Positions 32,583-41,488 of a DNA stretch of 64,000 bases are shown in pieces. How positions within the stretch are numbered: the stretch's first letter is position 1; every line of letters begins with the position of its first letter. The notes under the pieces were generated by a model. That model did no database searches. It was not told where the DNA came from and was given only the letters and a program-made list of their open reading frames with translations. The translations under genes and the position numbers were made by a program. This DNA is from an uncultured Raoultella sp. (lineage in GTDB: Bacteria > Pseudomonadota > Gammaproteobacteria > Enterobacterales > Enterobacteriaceae): assembly GCA_900759445.1 (NCBI GenBank), contig CAAEVH010000010.1, positions 62,001 through 126,000 on the forward strand, read 5' to 3'.

Positions 32583-32704
32583 TCCCGTCGTCTTTCGTGT
32601 TACAGGTGTGTTGGCTGCACCTGTACACCCCGGTCACTTACTTGTGTAAGCTTGCGGGGATTTACAGGCTGGCCGCCTTCCTGTAACGCGAAATACTTAG
32701 GGAA
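32583..32704 (-). repeat. ERIC (IRU) repeat element
   Basis: About 122 bases aligning along their whole length with the enterobacterial repetitive intergenic consensus: CAGGTGTGTTGGCTGCAC, CACTTACTTGTGTAAGC, then GGCCGCCTTCCTGTAAC and a trailing ACTTAGGGAAA. It folds into a long imperfect hairpin and fills the whole gap between convergent ybiT and ybiU. Confidence 0.88.
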
Positions 32705-32722
32705 ACTTGTGTAAGTTACAGA

Positions 32723-33985
32723 TTAAATAATCCCCAGCGCACGCTTGCCATGGATATTCAAATCATCCAGCGTGAAGCGTCCTTCCCAGTGAGTTTCATA
32801 ATCCTCGCGTGGGAAATCACCCGGCGATACGCCTTTTTCCAGCGCGGCCTTCACTTTATGGGCGTAGGCCAGATTCTTTTCGCACATCGGTGCGGCAGGG
32901 ATGTACATCACGTTGCCCCAACCCTGTTGATTTTCTACCGGTGCGACGGAGTGGATCACATCACAATGCCACCAGACGGAGTCTCCGGCGTCCAGTTGCG
33001 GAATGCTGGTTAACGCTTCAATCAGCAGCGGATGCCATTGCGCAGAAATAGGCAGAACTCTGCCGGGTGCTACGCCGCAAAGTTCATCTTCCGGCACATC
33101 GTCAAGCAATGGACGTAACAGTACCCAGGCCATCGCTTCAGGGATAGGGACCACGTGCAACAACCCCTGACCTGGCAGCATATCAGAGAGAGCAGTCCAG
33201 CCCTGGAAGGTACGGAATACTGAACATTTGGTGGTGTTATCCACCGTGTACTCTTCTACTTCAGTGCGATGCGCGGCCTGCCACGGATCGTAGTCTTCCA
33301 GCTTGCCATTGAAAACATTAGCAAAGACCTGCTGATATGCCGGCAGAAGCCAGCGTTCCAGCGCACCGGAATCCGTATGCGCTCCCAGCCCTTTGGACGT
33401 CGTTCCCGGTGGACGACGGCGTATGCGGTCGGGGTAGATAACGCTGACATCCGGGTTAAACCATTGCTTACCTTCGCCTGCAAATGTCCAAAGACGGTTG
33501 AGAAATGACTGCGCATTTGCCATTTCTTCACTCTGACGGGCCTGCATCTGCGCCTGGGACCAGTAGATGGGGTAGATTTCAGGCCGCGATGCGCTCAGGG
33601 TACCAAAGAAATTATCACCCGGTCCTTGGTAAACGTCGTCAAAATGGTTGCGGTCCAGATAGTCCAGCATTGACCTATCCCAATCGAGGGCTTGTTCGCG
33701 AGAGAAATGGCCTTTAATGACCGCGCATCCGCGACGCTTAATTTCTTCACGCTGCTCAGCACTCACGCGACCTGCCTTGATATCCGCATAGGACAACACA
33801 GGCCATACCGGAGAGCCTTGCGCTTTGAGGTCGTTGATTTCCGCCACGCGATTAGCAATGGCCTCGCTCAACTGATTGAAAATCGACTGAACATCTCCAA
33901 GCTGTTCACGCAATTGCTTTTTCATCTGCCGGATTGCCGCTTTGTGATCGGTGGGCAACGTGTCGCTGGTAAAAGTAAAAGCCAT
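32723..33985 (-). CDS. ybiU: DUF1479 protein YbiU, probable Fe/2-oxoglutarate oxygenase
   Basis: A 420-residue DUF1479 protein. The segment GLGAHTDSGALERWLLP holds a HxD pair, and WWHCDVIHSVAPVENQQGW supplies a later His with a nearby downstream polar tail, which is the layout of a double-stranded beta-helix oxygenase; substrate unknown. Start at MAFTFTSDTL after GAGGTGGAT. A TTTCGAATGAAAGTTA element lies 14-29 bases upstream, shared with ybiV and ybiY (see findings). Separated from the next gene ybiV by 153 bases. Confidence 0.9.
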   Translation of the reverse strand: MAFTFTSDTLPTDHKAAIRQMKKQLREQLGDVQSIFNQLSEAIANRVAEINDLKAQGSPVWPVLSYADIKAGRVSAEQREEIKRRGCAVIKGHFSREQALDWDRSMLDYLDRNHFDDVYQGPGDNFFGTLSASRPEIYPIYWSQAQMQARQSEEMANAQSFLNRLWTFAGEGKQWFNPDVSVIYPDRIRRRPPGTTSKGLGAHTDSGALERWLLPAYQQVFANVFNGKLEDYDPWQAAHRTEVEEYTVDNTTKCSVFRTFQGWTALSDMLPGQGLLHVVPIPEAMAWVLLRPLLDDVPEDELCGVAPGRVLPISAQWHPLLIEALTSIPQLDAGDSVWWHCDVIHSVAPVENQQGWGNVMYIPAAPMCEKNLAYAHKVKAALEKGVSPGDFPREDYETHWEGRFTLDDLNIHGKRALGII

Positions 33986-33998
33986 ATCCACCTCGCAT

Positions 33999-34014
33999 TA
34001 ACTTTCATTCGAAA
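33999..34014 (-). promoter_or_regulatory. Shared motif TTTCGAATGAAAGTTA upstream of ybiU
   Basis: A 16-base sequence identical to one at 38451-38466. It lies directly ahead of ybiU. A separate 9-bp inverted repeat, TTTAACTTA / TAAGTTAAA at 34019-34048, follows. Function as an operator is inferred. Confidence 0.6.
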
Positions 34015-34104
34015 CTTATTTAACTTACAGGTGATAATATAAGTTAAAATTTGGTTAGCGCAAGTTTAAAATTTGATGGTGTGAGAAACATGAAAAAGCG
34101 TGGA

Positions 34105-34130
34105 AACCGGGGCAAGGGGATACCCCGGTT
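34105..34130 (-). terminator. Hairpin terminator after ybiV
   Basis: AACCGGGG / CCCCGGTT, 8-bp stem with a 10-base loop, 9 bases after the ybiV stop. A T-rich stretch (GCTTTTTC) follows some bases later on the minus strand, so it is only partly terminator-like. Confidence 0.6.
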
Positions 34131-34138
34131 GGGCAGGA

Positions 34139-34954
34139 TTAGCAATTAAAAGGGGAAGTGTTATCCAGCACCGCCTGAATCACGTTCAGCGCGCCCTGAT
34201 GGTTATTGTCGTCGGTCTGATAGCGGGCAATCGATTTGATACTCTCTGCCGCATTGGTCATGGCGAAAGAGTAGCGCGCCATTTTCAGCATTTCTGCGTC
34301 ATTGCCGCTATCGCCAATGGCGACCACGTTTTGCGGGGACAGGTTCCAGCGCTTTAGCAGACGGCTGATTCCGTTGGCTTTATGCAAACCAGGAATGATC
34401 AGGTCGATAAACCCAAAGCCGCTGGTCACGGGTTTCATTATACCGTCAAGGGCAGAATGAAGGTGATCGATCACTAATGGGATTTGTTGGTCCGGTAAAT
34501 TCAGCGAGAACTTGAACAGCACATCATCGATGTCCTGATAATCCTTCACGGGTTTCAGGCGATGGTAGTGTTTTGACATCAATGCGACAAAGGACTCGGG
34601 GGCATTTTCGCTAACGTAGGCGCTTTGCAGGCCGCAAGCCACAAAGTTGAGATGCGTATCTTTGAGCAGTTCGCCAATGACAATGCGGGATTCGTGGCGG
34701 GTCAGCTCACCGTGAAACAGCTGTTTGCCATGTTCAAAGACTAACGCCCCGTTCTCGGCAACAAAAGAGATCTCATCTTTGAGTTCCGGGAAAAAGGAGA
34801 TCAGTTGGTAATACTGATTGCCGCTGGCCACGACAAATTCAATATCCCGTTTTTTTAGTTCCTGATACTGCGCCATAAAACGTGCATGATCGTATTTTTT
34901 GGCGTCGTCGAGAAAAGTTCCGTCCATATCAGTGACGATAACTTTGATGGTCAT
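34139..34954 (-). CDS. ybiV: HAD-type sugar phosphatase YbiV
   Basis: A 271-residue Cof-type haloacid dehalogenase phosphatase. Motif I is DMDGTF with D9 and D11; motif II sits in VVASGNQ; motif IV is [13 protein letters not shown]. coli YbiV (SupH) dephosphorylates fructose-1-phosphate, ribose-5-phosphate, glucose-6-phosphate and similar sugars. It is a close paralogue of YbjI in this same window. Start preceded by CCAGGAGCAAGT. A TTTCGAATGAAA element lies about 70 bases upstream. Confidence 0.94.
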   Translation of the reverse strand: MTIKVIVTDMDGTFLDDAKKYDHARFMAQYQELKKRDIEFVVASGNQYYQLISFFPELKDEISFVAENGALVFEHGKQLFHGELTRHESRIVIGELLKDTHLNFVACGLQSAYVSENAPESFVALMSKHYHRLKPVKDYQDIDDVLFKFSLNLPDQQIPLVIDHLHSALDGIMKPVTSGFGFIDLIIPGLHKANGISRLLKRWNLSPQNVVAIGDSGNDAEMLKMARYSFAMTNAAESIKSIARYQTDDNNHQGALNVIQAVLDNTSPFNC

Positions 34955-35022
34955 ACTTGCTCCTGGCTCATAACTGCGACCAGAAACATTTTAATAACAA
35001 TGTGAGCTAAAGCACAAATTTA

Positions 35023-35034
35023 TTTCATTCGAAA
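35023..35034 (-). promoter_or_regulatory. Shared motif TTTCGAATGAAA upstream of ybiV
   Basis: Exact copy of the 12-base core found upstream of ybiU and in the ybiY/fsaA region, here in the ybiV promoter region. Operator role inferred. Confidence 0.55.
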
Positions 35035-35040
35035 GAAGAA

Positions 35041-35068
35041 TACCCGGCAAGCGAAATGCCGCCGGGTA
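35041..35068 (-). terminator. Hairpin at the 3' end of the ybiY-ybiW transcript
   Basis: TACCCGGC / GCCGGGTA stem with a 12-base loop, 7 bases after the ybiW stop, followed on the minus strand by TTCTTCTTTC. It sits right next to the ybiV regulatory motif. Confidence 0.6.
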
Positions 35069-35075
35069 AGGGGGA

Positions 35076-37508
35076 TTACAGCATATGTTCAGTACGTGCG
35101 ATGATATCGTCCTGCGCATCTGGAGACAGCGCGGTGAAGAAGGCCGAATAACCTGCTACACGGACCACCAGGTCACGATACTGATCCGGGTGCTTTTTGG
35201 CTTCCAGCAGCGTTTCACGGGAGACAATGTTGTACTGAATATGCCAGCCTTTGTGCTCCTCAAAGAAGGTACGCAGCAGGATCATCAGCTTTTGCTTATC
35301 GGATTCATTCTCCAGCGTGGCCGGGTTCAGCTTCTGGTTTAACAACACGCCGCCGAGGATTGAACCGGTCGGCAGTTTACCCACCGAGCCAATTACCGCT
35401 GTTGGGCCGAGATGGTCCGTTCCGGAAGCCGGGCTTGCGCCTTCTGCCAGCGGAGTGTGCGCCTTACGACCATCCGGTGTGGCCATCGTTGCCGCGCCAA
35501 ACGGTACGTTTGCGGAGATCGATGAGGTACCCGCGTAGTAATTGCCGCCAACCGGGCCACGTCCATAACGCGGATTATGATACTGTTTCAACTCATTGAT
35601 ATAGGTCTGATAAGCACGAGCCAGCAGCGTATCAACGCTATCGTCATCGTTGCCGTATTTCGGTGCGCCGTTGATCAGCCGCTGGCGTAATTGTTCGTGG
35701 GTCAGACCGTCAAAATCGTCGGCCAGCGCGGCGGCCAGCTGTTGCTGACCGATAGCGCCTTGTTCAAAGACCAGTTTCTTCACCGCAGCCAGGCTGTTGC
35801 CGAGGTTGGCAATACCCACCTGCAAACCCGATACCCAGTCGTATTTCGCACCGCCTTGCTTAATGCTTTTCGCGCGTTCAATACAGTCATCTACCAGCGC
35901 AGAGCACAGAATATCGTGTACGTTCTCTTCCAGCATGGTGTCGACAACATACTCAATTTCGATAGATTTACGCGTGTAGTAGCGAATCTGCGCATCCCAG
36001 GCATCCATCACTTCGTCGAAATTGTTGAAGTTACCAGCCGAGAGCGCTTTTTCCTGTGGCAGAAATACTTTACCGCTGGTGGCATCGCGACCACCTTCCA
36101 GCGCTGCCAGCATCACGCGGGCAAAGTTAATAAAGCTCATACCGGTACAGCGGTAGCCCCATTTGCCGCCAACGGCGGTTTCGATGCAACCAATGGCCGC
36201 ATAGTCATAGGCGTCCTGCGGTTCAATGCCAAGCTTAATGAATTCAGGTATGACGATTTCGTCGTTATTAAAGGCAGGCATCCCGAAGCCGCAGCGGATC
36301 ACCTGTACACAGGCATCCAGGAAATCATTACTCATCCCTGCATGATAACGCACGCTCAGGTTTGGCTGAGTAGAACGCAGGCGACCGCAGGATTCCAGAA
36401 TGGCGTAAGAGAGCGGATTGACGGCATCCATTGCCTGACCGTTAACCAGGTTTTGGCCACCAATGGTCACGTTCTGATACAGCGGGCTACCCGCCGAGGC
36501 TTTCGAATGGGAGCCGGAGCGGATTTTGTTCACTTCCAGCAGTTTCAGCCAGCAGCTGTGCAGCAGCTCAATGGCGTGCTCACGATCGAGGCTCTGGTTC
36601 AGTTCTACGTCACGACGGTAGAACGGATAGAGGTACTGATCCATGCGACCAAACGACACCGAGTGACCATTCGATTCAATTTGCAGGATCAACTGGATGA
36701 AATAGCACAACTGTAGCGCTTGCCAGAACGTTTTTGGCGGCTCATGGGCGATAACATCGCAGTTGTCCGCCATGGTCAGCAGTTCATCACGACGACTGGC
36801 GCGAGTTTCCGTGGCCGCCATTTTACGTGCCAGCGTGGCAAAGCGCTCAATGTGCAGACTGACGGCCTCCAGCACGATATCAATCGCTTTCAGAAACTGA
36901 TCGCCATGGAGGTCTTCCAGACATGTCAGATTGATGCGGGAACGACGTTCATCAACTTTGTGGCGCAGGCCGTCGAGACCCTTTTCCAACAGCAGCGGGA
37001 AGTTTACCGCCAGGTGTGCGTCACCGGAGGTCATGTTACCTTCAGCTTTGATAATGCCGGTTTCCAGCAACCCTTTCTGCTCGTCCGTAAACATCCCGTA
37101 GCAGCGATCCTGCACGGTCTGACCACGCCACCATGGACACACCTCGTGCAACACGCGTTTGTTCTCTTCGCTTACCGCAAAGCCCGCGCCCGGCCTGTCG
37201 GCGAGGTCATCGATCTCTTTTTCAATCCACGACACGGTGTATTCCGGGAAGATTGGCGCGGCACGCACTTCGCTTGCCTGGTTACCAATGATCAGTTCGT
37301 CATGCTTGATCCAGATGGTGCGTTCCGCCAGATGATGGGCCAGCGCCAGCGCGCGGCGAACCGGGATAGGTTTATCCAGATGCTGTTGGTACATCTCGGT
37401 ATAGTGCTGGGCGCGCTCGGTACAAACCGGCGGCTTCACGATGTGGATCAGGGCCGTTTTATGCGCTTTGATACGGTCGCTGAGTGTGTCCAGTTTCAGA
37501 GTGGTCAT
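35076..37508 (-). CDS. ybiW: Glycyl radical enzyme YbiW (PflF), dehydratase-like signature
   Basis: An 810-residue glycyl radical enzyme. The radical glycine is G786 in VRVAGYSAFF, and the active-site thiyl Cys is C441 in AIGCIETAVGG, followed by E443. This CxE pattern is that of glycerol/diol dehydratases and related lyases; pyruvate formate-lyase has two adjacent Cys. The usual label 'putative formate acetyltransferase' is therefore doubtful, and the substrate is unknown. Its activase ybiY lies 5 bases upstream. Oxygen-sensitive by nature, so expected to work anaerobically. Confidence 0.93.
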   Translation of the reverse strand: MTTLKLDTLSDRIKAHKTALIHIVKPPVCTERAQHYTEMYQQHLDKPIPVRRALALAHHLAERTIWIKHDELIIGNQASEVRAAPIFPEYTVSWIEKEIDDLADRPGAGFAVSEENKRVLHEVCPWWRGQTVQDRCYGMFTDEQKGLLETGIIKAEGNMTSGDAHLAVNFPLLLEKGLDGLRHKVDERRSRINLTCLEDLHGDQFLKAIDIVLEAVSLHIERFATLARKMAATETRASRRDELLTMADNCDVIAHEPPKTFWQALQLCYFIQLILQIESNGHSVSFGRMDQYLYPFYRRDVELNQSLDREHAIELLHSCWLKLLEVNKIRSGSHSKASAGSPLYQNVTIGGQNLVNGQAMDAVNPLSYAILESCGRLRSTQPNLSVRYHAGMSNDFLDACVQVIRCGFGMPAFNNDEIVIPEFIKLGIEPQDAYDYAAIGCIETAVGGKWGYRCTGMSFINFARVMLAALEGGRDATSGKVFLPQEKALSAGNFNNFDEVMDAWDAQIRYYTRKSIEIEYVVDTMLEENVHDILCSALVDDCIERAKSIKQGGAKYDWVSGLQVGIANLGNSLAAVKKLVFEQGAIGQQQLAAALADDFDGLTHEQLRQRLINGAPKYGNDDDSVDTLLARAYQTYINELKQYHNPRYGRGPVGGNYYAGTSSISANVPFGAATMATPDGRKAHTPLAEGASPASGTDHLGPTAVIGSVGKLPTGSILGGVLLNQKLNPATLENESDKQKLMILLRTFFEEHKGWHIQYNIVSRETLLEAKKHPDQYRDLVVRVAGYSAFFTALSPDAQDDIIARTEHML

Positions 37509-37513
37509 GGCGA

Positions 37514-38413
37514 TTATCCTCGTAGGGTCGCGGTTAAACCTTTCAGGCTGGCGTACTGCTGGGCAAATTCGAGCAGCGCAGGCGCATCAAGCGGTTTATC
37601 CGGTGCGTTGTAGGGTTGACTGAGTAAGTGGTATTTGTTGATGCCCAGCGTGTGGTAGGGCAAAAAATGGATCTCATCGACGTGAAGCTCGTCGGCAGCA
37701 AAATCGGTAATGGCCTTAATAGCGGCTTCGTCAGCGTTGAACCCCTGAATCAGGGGGACGCGGATAACCATTTTTTTACCGGCGGCGGCCAGTTTTTTCA
37801 GATTTTCCAGTACGCGAGAGGCGCTGCCATCGGTCCACTGTTTAAACGGCGCGTCGGCGACATGTTTTAAATCGGCCAGGAACAGGTCGACGTCAGGTAA
37901 TGACGGTTCAATATACTTCCACGGGACATGCAGACAGGTTTCAACCGCTGTATGAATACCTGCATCGTGGCTGGCTTTGAGCAGCGCTGCCGCCAGTTCT
38001 GGCTGCATAAAGGGTTCACCGCCAGACAGGGTGAGACCCCCGCCGCTGCGATCGTAAAACGGTTTATCACGCACTACGGTCGCCATGATGTCGTCCACGC
38101 TTTTTTCCTCTCCGCAGACGGTCAGCGCCTGGGTTGGACAGCAGTGGGTCAGCGCCGTGAGCGCATCATCGGTCAGTTTTTCGCGATGAATCAGCAATCC
38201 ACTCAGCGCGCGTTCAATCACCTTCGGTGCGGCCTGAGCACAGAGATCGCAACCGTCGAGGCACAAACGCGCGTCATAGAGCAGATCCTGCGTGCGGGCG
38301 CGGCTTTCCGGATTCTGGCACCACCGACAGCCCAGAGAGCATCCCTTAAGGAACACCACGGTACGGATACCGGGACCATCATGTGTGGAATAGCGCTGGA
38401 TATTGAAAATCAT
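37514..38413 (-). CDS. ybiY: Glycyl radical enzyme activase YbiY (PflE)
   Basis: A 299-residue radical SAM enzyme that installs the glycyl radical on YbiW. The SAM cluster motif CxxxCxxC is C25, C29, C32 ([13 protein letters not shown]). A second Cys-rich insert (about 51-105: CLDGCDLC and CCPTQAL) probably binds extra iron-sulfur clusters, as in dehydratase activases. First gene of ybiY-ybiW; divergent from fsaA across a region with three inverted repeats. Confidence 0.94.
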   Translation of the reverse strand: MIFNIQRYSTHDGPGIRTVVFLKGCSLGCRWCQNPESRARTQDLLYDARLCLDGCDLCAQAAPKVIERALSGLLIHREKLTDDALTALTHCCPTQALTVCGEEKSVDDIMATVVRDKPFYDRSGGGLTLSGGEPFMQPELAAALLKASHDAGIHTAVETCLHVPWKYIEPSLPDVDLFLADLKHVADAPFKQWTDGSASRVLENLKKLAAAGKKMVIRVPLIQGFNADEAAIKAITDFAADELHVDEIHFLPYHTLGINKYHLLSQPYNAPDKPLDAPALLEFAQQYASLKGLTATLRG

Positions 38414-38424
38414 AAGCGGCCTCT

Positions 38425-38443
38425 AATCTTTCGTATAAAGATT
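38425..38443. promoter_or_regulatory. Inverted repeat AATCTTT-N5-AAAGATT, related second site
   Basis: 7-bp perfect arms. Its core CTTTCGTATAAAG resembles CTTTCGAATGAAAG, and it starts 22 bases before that site, about two helical turns, which suggests tandem sites for one regulator. Confidence 0.5.
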
Positions 38444-38448
38444 AAATT

Positions 38449-38466
38449 ACTTTCGAATGAAAGTTA
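38449..38466. promoter_or_regulatory. Shared motif ACTTTCGAATGAAAGT in the ybiY/fsaA region
   Basis: ACTTTC-GAAT-GAAAGT is a perfect inverted repeat containing the 12-base core also present at 35023 and 34003. It lies 36-53 bases upstream of ybiY and about 80 bases upstream of fsaA. Confidence 0.65.
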
Positions 38467-38469
38467 TAT

Positions 38470-38483
38470 TGACGTACGTCAAC
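38470..38483. promoter_or_regulatory. FNR-like palindrome TTGAC-N4-GTCAA
   Basis: A 14-bp perfect palindrome, one base per half away from the FNR consensus TTGAT-N4-ATCAA. It sits between ybiY and fsaA, where anaerobic control would make sense for a glycyl radical enzyme. Assignment to FNR is tentative. Confidence 0.4.
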
Positions 38484-38545
38484 TAACCGTGAGGTTTCGC
38501 CGTGCTACCTTTTATTCATGCTAATTATTCGTTTGAGGAAAGGTT

Positions 38546-39208
38546 ATGGAACTCTATTTAGATACGTCTGACGTTGACGCGGTAAAAGCTCTGGCGCGGG
38601 TTTTTCCGCTGGCAGGGGTGACCACTAACCCAAGCATTGTGGCGGCAGGTAAGCAGACGCTGGACGTGTTACTGCCGCAACTGCAGGAAGCGATGGGAGG
38701 GCAAGGACGCCTGTTTGCTCAGGTAATGGCGACCACCGCCGAAGGCATGGTCAGTGATGCGCGTAAGCTGCGGGCAATCATTGCGGATATCGTGGTCAAA
38801 GTGCCGGTCACGGCAGAAGGTCTGACGGCCATTAAATTGCTGAAAGAAGAAGGGATCCCGACGTTGGGTACCGCGGTATACGGCGCTGCTCAAGGGCTAT
38901 TAGCTGCGCTTGCGGGGGCCGAATACGTTGCGCCATACGTTAACCGTGTGGATGCGCAGGGGGGGGACGGCATTCAGACGGTGACCGATCTGCAGACCTT
39001 ACTGAAAATGCATGCCCCGCACGCCAAAGTACTGGCCGCCAGTTTTAAAACGCCGCGTCAGGCGCTGGATTGCCTGCTGGCAGGCTGCGAGTCCATCACG
39101 CTGCCGCTGGATGTCGCTCAGCAGATGATTAGCTCTCCGGCCGTTGATGCTGCCGTAGCGAAGTTCGAGCACGACTGGCAGAGCGCATTTGGACGCACTT
39201 CTCTGTAA
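38546..39208 (+). CDS. fsaA: Fructose-6-phosphate aldolase FsaA
   Basis: A 220-residue class I aldolase of the transaldolase-like family. The Schiff-base Lys is K85 in [12 protein letters not shown]. It cleaves fructose-6-phosphate to dihydroxyacetone and glyceraldehyde-3-phosphate and accepts many aldehydes. Start preceded by GAGGAAAGGTT. The divergent partner is the glycyl radical pair ybiY-ybiW, with which it shares the motif region; a joint pathway is an inference. Confidence 0.96.
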   Translation: MELYLDTSDVDAVKALARVFPLAGVTTNPSIVAAGKQTLDVLLPQLQEAMGGQGRLFAQVMATTAEGMVSDARKLRAIIADIVVKVPVTAEGLTAIKLLKEEGIPTLGTAVYGAAQGLLAALAGAEYVAPYVNRVDAQGGDGIQTVTDLQTLLKMHAPHAKVLAASFKTPRQALDCLLAGCESITLPLDVAQQMISSPAVDAAVAKFEHDWQSAFGRTSL

Positions 39209-39217
39209 GTCTGTTTT

Positions 39218-39250
39218 GCCGGATGGCGGCTGACACCTTATCCGGCCTAC
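39218..39250. repeat. REP element between fsaA and moeB
   Basis: GCCGGATGGCGGCTGACACC followed by TTATCCGGCCTAC closely matches the classic REP unit. A further GTAGGCC half follows, giving a small BIME between convergent genes. Confidence 0.85.
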
Positions 39251-39327
39251 ACAATGCGCTGTTGTAGGCCTGATTGGAGGCATTAGCATCGCCCTCTGGC
39301 AATAGTGTGGTGCCGACGATTTCTCTG

Positions 39328-40077
39328 CTAACTCCCGCAGACCTCACAGGTGGGATTGCGCATCAGCTTCATTTCGCGAAACTGGCAGGTCATGGCGTCG
39401 TACATGACGATTTTTCCTGAAGCCGGTTTACCGTAGTTAGCCAGTAGCTTAATGGCTTCCATCGCCTGTAACGAGCCGATCACGCCGATCAGCGGGGCCA
39501 TCACTCCGGCCTCTACGCAGGTCAGGGCGTTTTCACCGAACAGACGGCTCAGGCAACGGTAGCAGGGCTCTCCTTCCTGGTAGGTAAATACGGTAATTTG
39601 TCCTTCCATGCGAATTGCCGCACCGGAAACCAACGGAATCCTGGCGGCGAAGCATCCGGCATTCAACTGATTGCGGATGCTGACATTATCCGTACAGTCC
39701 AGCACCAAATCGTGTTCGGTAATAAGCGTGTGAATCTCGCTCTCGTCCAGCAGGGCATTCACCGGCGTAATGGCGATATAAGGGTTAATCCGCGCCAGTG
39801 CGTCGCGGGCGGATAGTACTTTTGGCTGTCCAACGGTCGCATCGCTGTGCAGCGTCTGGCGCTGGAGGTTCGACACGGAGACTGTGTCAAAGTCGAGCAA
39901 GGTTAAATGCCCGACGCCAGCGCCTGCAAGGTACTGAGTTGCTGCGCATCCCAGTCCCCCCACACCAACGACCAGTACCCGCGCGTCCTTGAGCGCTTCC
40001 TGACCTTCGAAATCGAAGCCGCGCAGAATGATTTGCCGGTTATAGCGCATCATCTCCTGGTCGCTGAGTTCTGCCAT
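39328..40077 (-). CDS. moeB: Molybdopterin-synthase adenylyltransferase MoeB
   Basis: A 249-residue E1-like enzyme that adenylates the C-terminus of MoaD for sulfur transfer in molybdenum cofactor synthesis. The nucleotide-binding loop is VGVGGLGCA (37-45), D130 lies in LDCTDN, and the zinc ligands are C172, C175, C244 and C247. Its ATG shares one base with the moeA stop (TAATG), so the pair is translationally coupled. Confidence 0.97.
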   Translation of the reverse strand: MAELSDQEMMRYNRQIILRGFDFEGQEALKDARVLVVGVGGLGCAATQYLAGAGVGHLTLLDFDTVSVSNLQRQTLHSDATVGQPKVLSARDALARINPYIAITPVNALLDESEIHTLITEHDLVLDCTDNVSIRNQLNAGCFAARIPLVSGAAIRMEGQITVFTYQEGEPCYRCLSRLFGENALTCVEAGVMAPLIGVIGSLQAMEAIKLLANYGKPASGKIVMYDAMTCQFREMKLMRNPTCEVCGS

Positions 40078-41312
40078 TACAGGCCTCCAAACAGTGCGTT
40101 AAACGGCTCGACCTCAACCCATTCGCCGGCTTCGACGTTACCGCGATCGCGCTCCAGCACGATAAAACAGTTACCCTGGCTAAAAGAGCTAAAAATATGC
40201 GAGCCCTGGTGCCCGGTAGTGGTGACTTCCAGTTCGCCTTCAGCGGTACGCTGCAATACGCCGCGCTGAAAATCCAGACGGCCAGGTGTTTTCTTCAGGC
40301 GTGAGGCGGTGCGCACGCGCTGGCGAGGCGGCAGTCCACAGGCGGTGTTGCCGCTGAGTTTCGCCAGGAGCGGTTGTACCAGTTGATAAAAGGTGAGGGC
40401 CGCAGACACTGGATTACCCGGCAGACCGCAAAACCAGCTGTTGCTCAGTTTGCCAAACGCGAACGGTTTGCCCGGTTTGATAGCCAGCTTCCAGAAGGCA
40501 ATTTCTCCCAGCTCTTCCAGAATAGTTTTAGTGTAATCCGCTTCGCCTACTGAAACGCCGCCGGAACTGATGACGACATCGGCCTGGCTGTCGGCTTCGA
40601 TAAACGCGGCGCGCAGCGCGTTGGGATCGTCGCGAATAATCCCCAGGTTGATCACTTCGCAGCCCAACTGTTGCAGCATCAGGTGAACGGTCAGACGGTT
40701 AGTGTCATAAATCTGCCCGTCTCCCAGCGGCTGACCTGGTAACTGCAGTTCATCACCGGTAGAGAACAGCGCCACGCGGACTTTGCGTACAACGGGAGCA
40801 TCGGCAACACCGAGCGAAGCCAGAACGGGAAGCTCGCCGGTTGTCAGGCGAGTCCCGGCGGGAAACACCACCGCGCCGTTTGCAATATCTTCACCGCGCA
40901 GACGAATATTTTGCCCGCGGCGGACTTCGGCGGTAAAACGCACTCCGTCGTCAGTTTGTTCCGTTTGCTCCTGCATCACCACCGCTTCACAACCAGCAGG
41001 CACTGGGGCGCCGGTCATAATACGGATGCAGGTTCCCGCAGGCCACTCGCCATGGAAAGGCTGACCGGCAAAGGCTTTACCCGCCACCGCAAGCGGCTGA
41101 TCAGATTGTAAATCGGCTAATCGTACCGCATAGCCATCCATTGCTGAGTTATCGAATCCCGGTACATCAATGGGGGAGACAACGTCGGTGGCCAGAATGC
41201 GGCCAAAGCATTGAACCAGCGGCAGCGTTTCGACGGCGGTGAGCGGGGTAATACGCGAAAGCATCTGAGAGAGAGCCGTTTCAAGCGGCATCAGTCCGGC
41301 GGTAAATTCCAT
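40077..41312 (-). CDS. moeA: Molybdopterin molybdenumtransferase MoeA
   Basis: A 411-residue enzyme that inserts molybdate into adenylylated molybdopterin. Recognisable regions are [10 protein letters not shown], the MoCF-binding domain [14 protein letters not shown] and GLPGNPVSA. Start chosen at [10 protein letters not shown], equal in length to E. coli MoeA; a GTG-like extension of seven codons is unlikely. Upstream of, and coupled to, moeB. Confidence 0.97.
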   Translation of the reverse strand: MEFTAGLMPLETALSQMLSRITPLTAVETLPLVQCFGRILATDVVSPIDVPGFDNSAMDGYAVRLADLQSDQPLAVAGKAFAGQPFHGEWPAGTCIRIMTGAPVPAGCEAVVMQEQTEQTDDGVRFTAEVRRGQNIRLRGEDIANGAVVFPAGTRLTTGELPVLASLGVADAPVVRKVRVALFSTGDELQLPGQPLGDGQIYDTNRLTVHLMLQQLGCEVINLGIIRDDPNALRAAFIEADSQADVVISSGGVSVGEADYTKTILEELGEIAFWKLAIKPGKPFAFGKLSNSWFCGLPGNPVSAALTFYQLVQPLLAKLSGNTACGLPPRQRVRTASRLKKTPGRLDFQRGVLQRTAEGELEVTTTGHQGSHIFSSFSQGNCFIVLERDRGNVEAGEWVEVEPFNALFGGL

Positions 41313-41488
41313 GAGAAGACTCCTGCGGGGCAAAATCGAATCTGCTCATTATGTCAGAAAATGGACGCGGGCAGTATGCTACCTCAGGCTTAGAATCAGA
41401 TCTGGTAAAGGTTTTGTGTCAGGGATAGCGCAGCAAGAAGAATGCAGTATAGACTCAATATTTCCGCTCTTTTTTCCCTGGGGGCTAA

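Noticed and set aside
35691..37613. Long open frames on the + strand (341 and 297 codons) opposite ybiW and ybiY
   Set aside because: Antisense to strongly conserved enzymes, no ribosome sites, and codon pattern follows the real genes.
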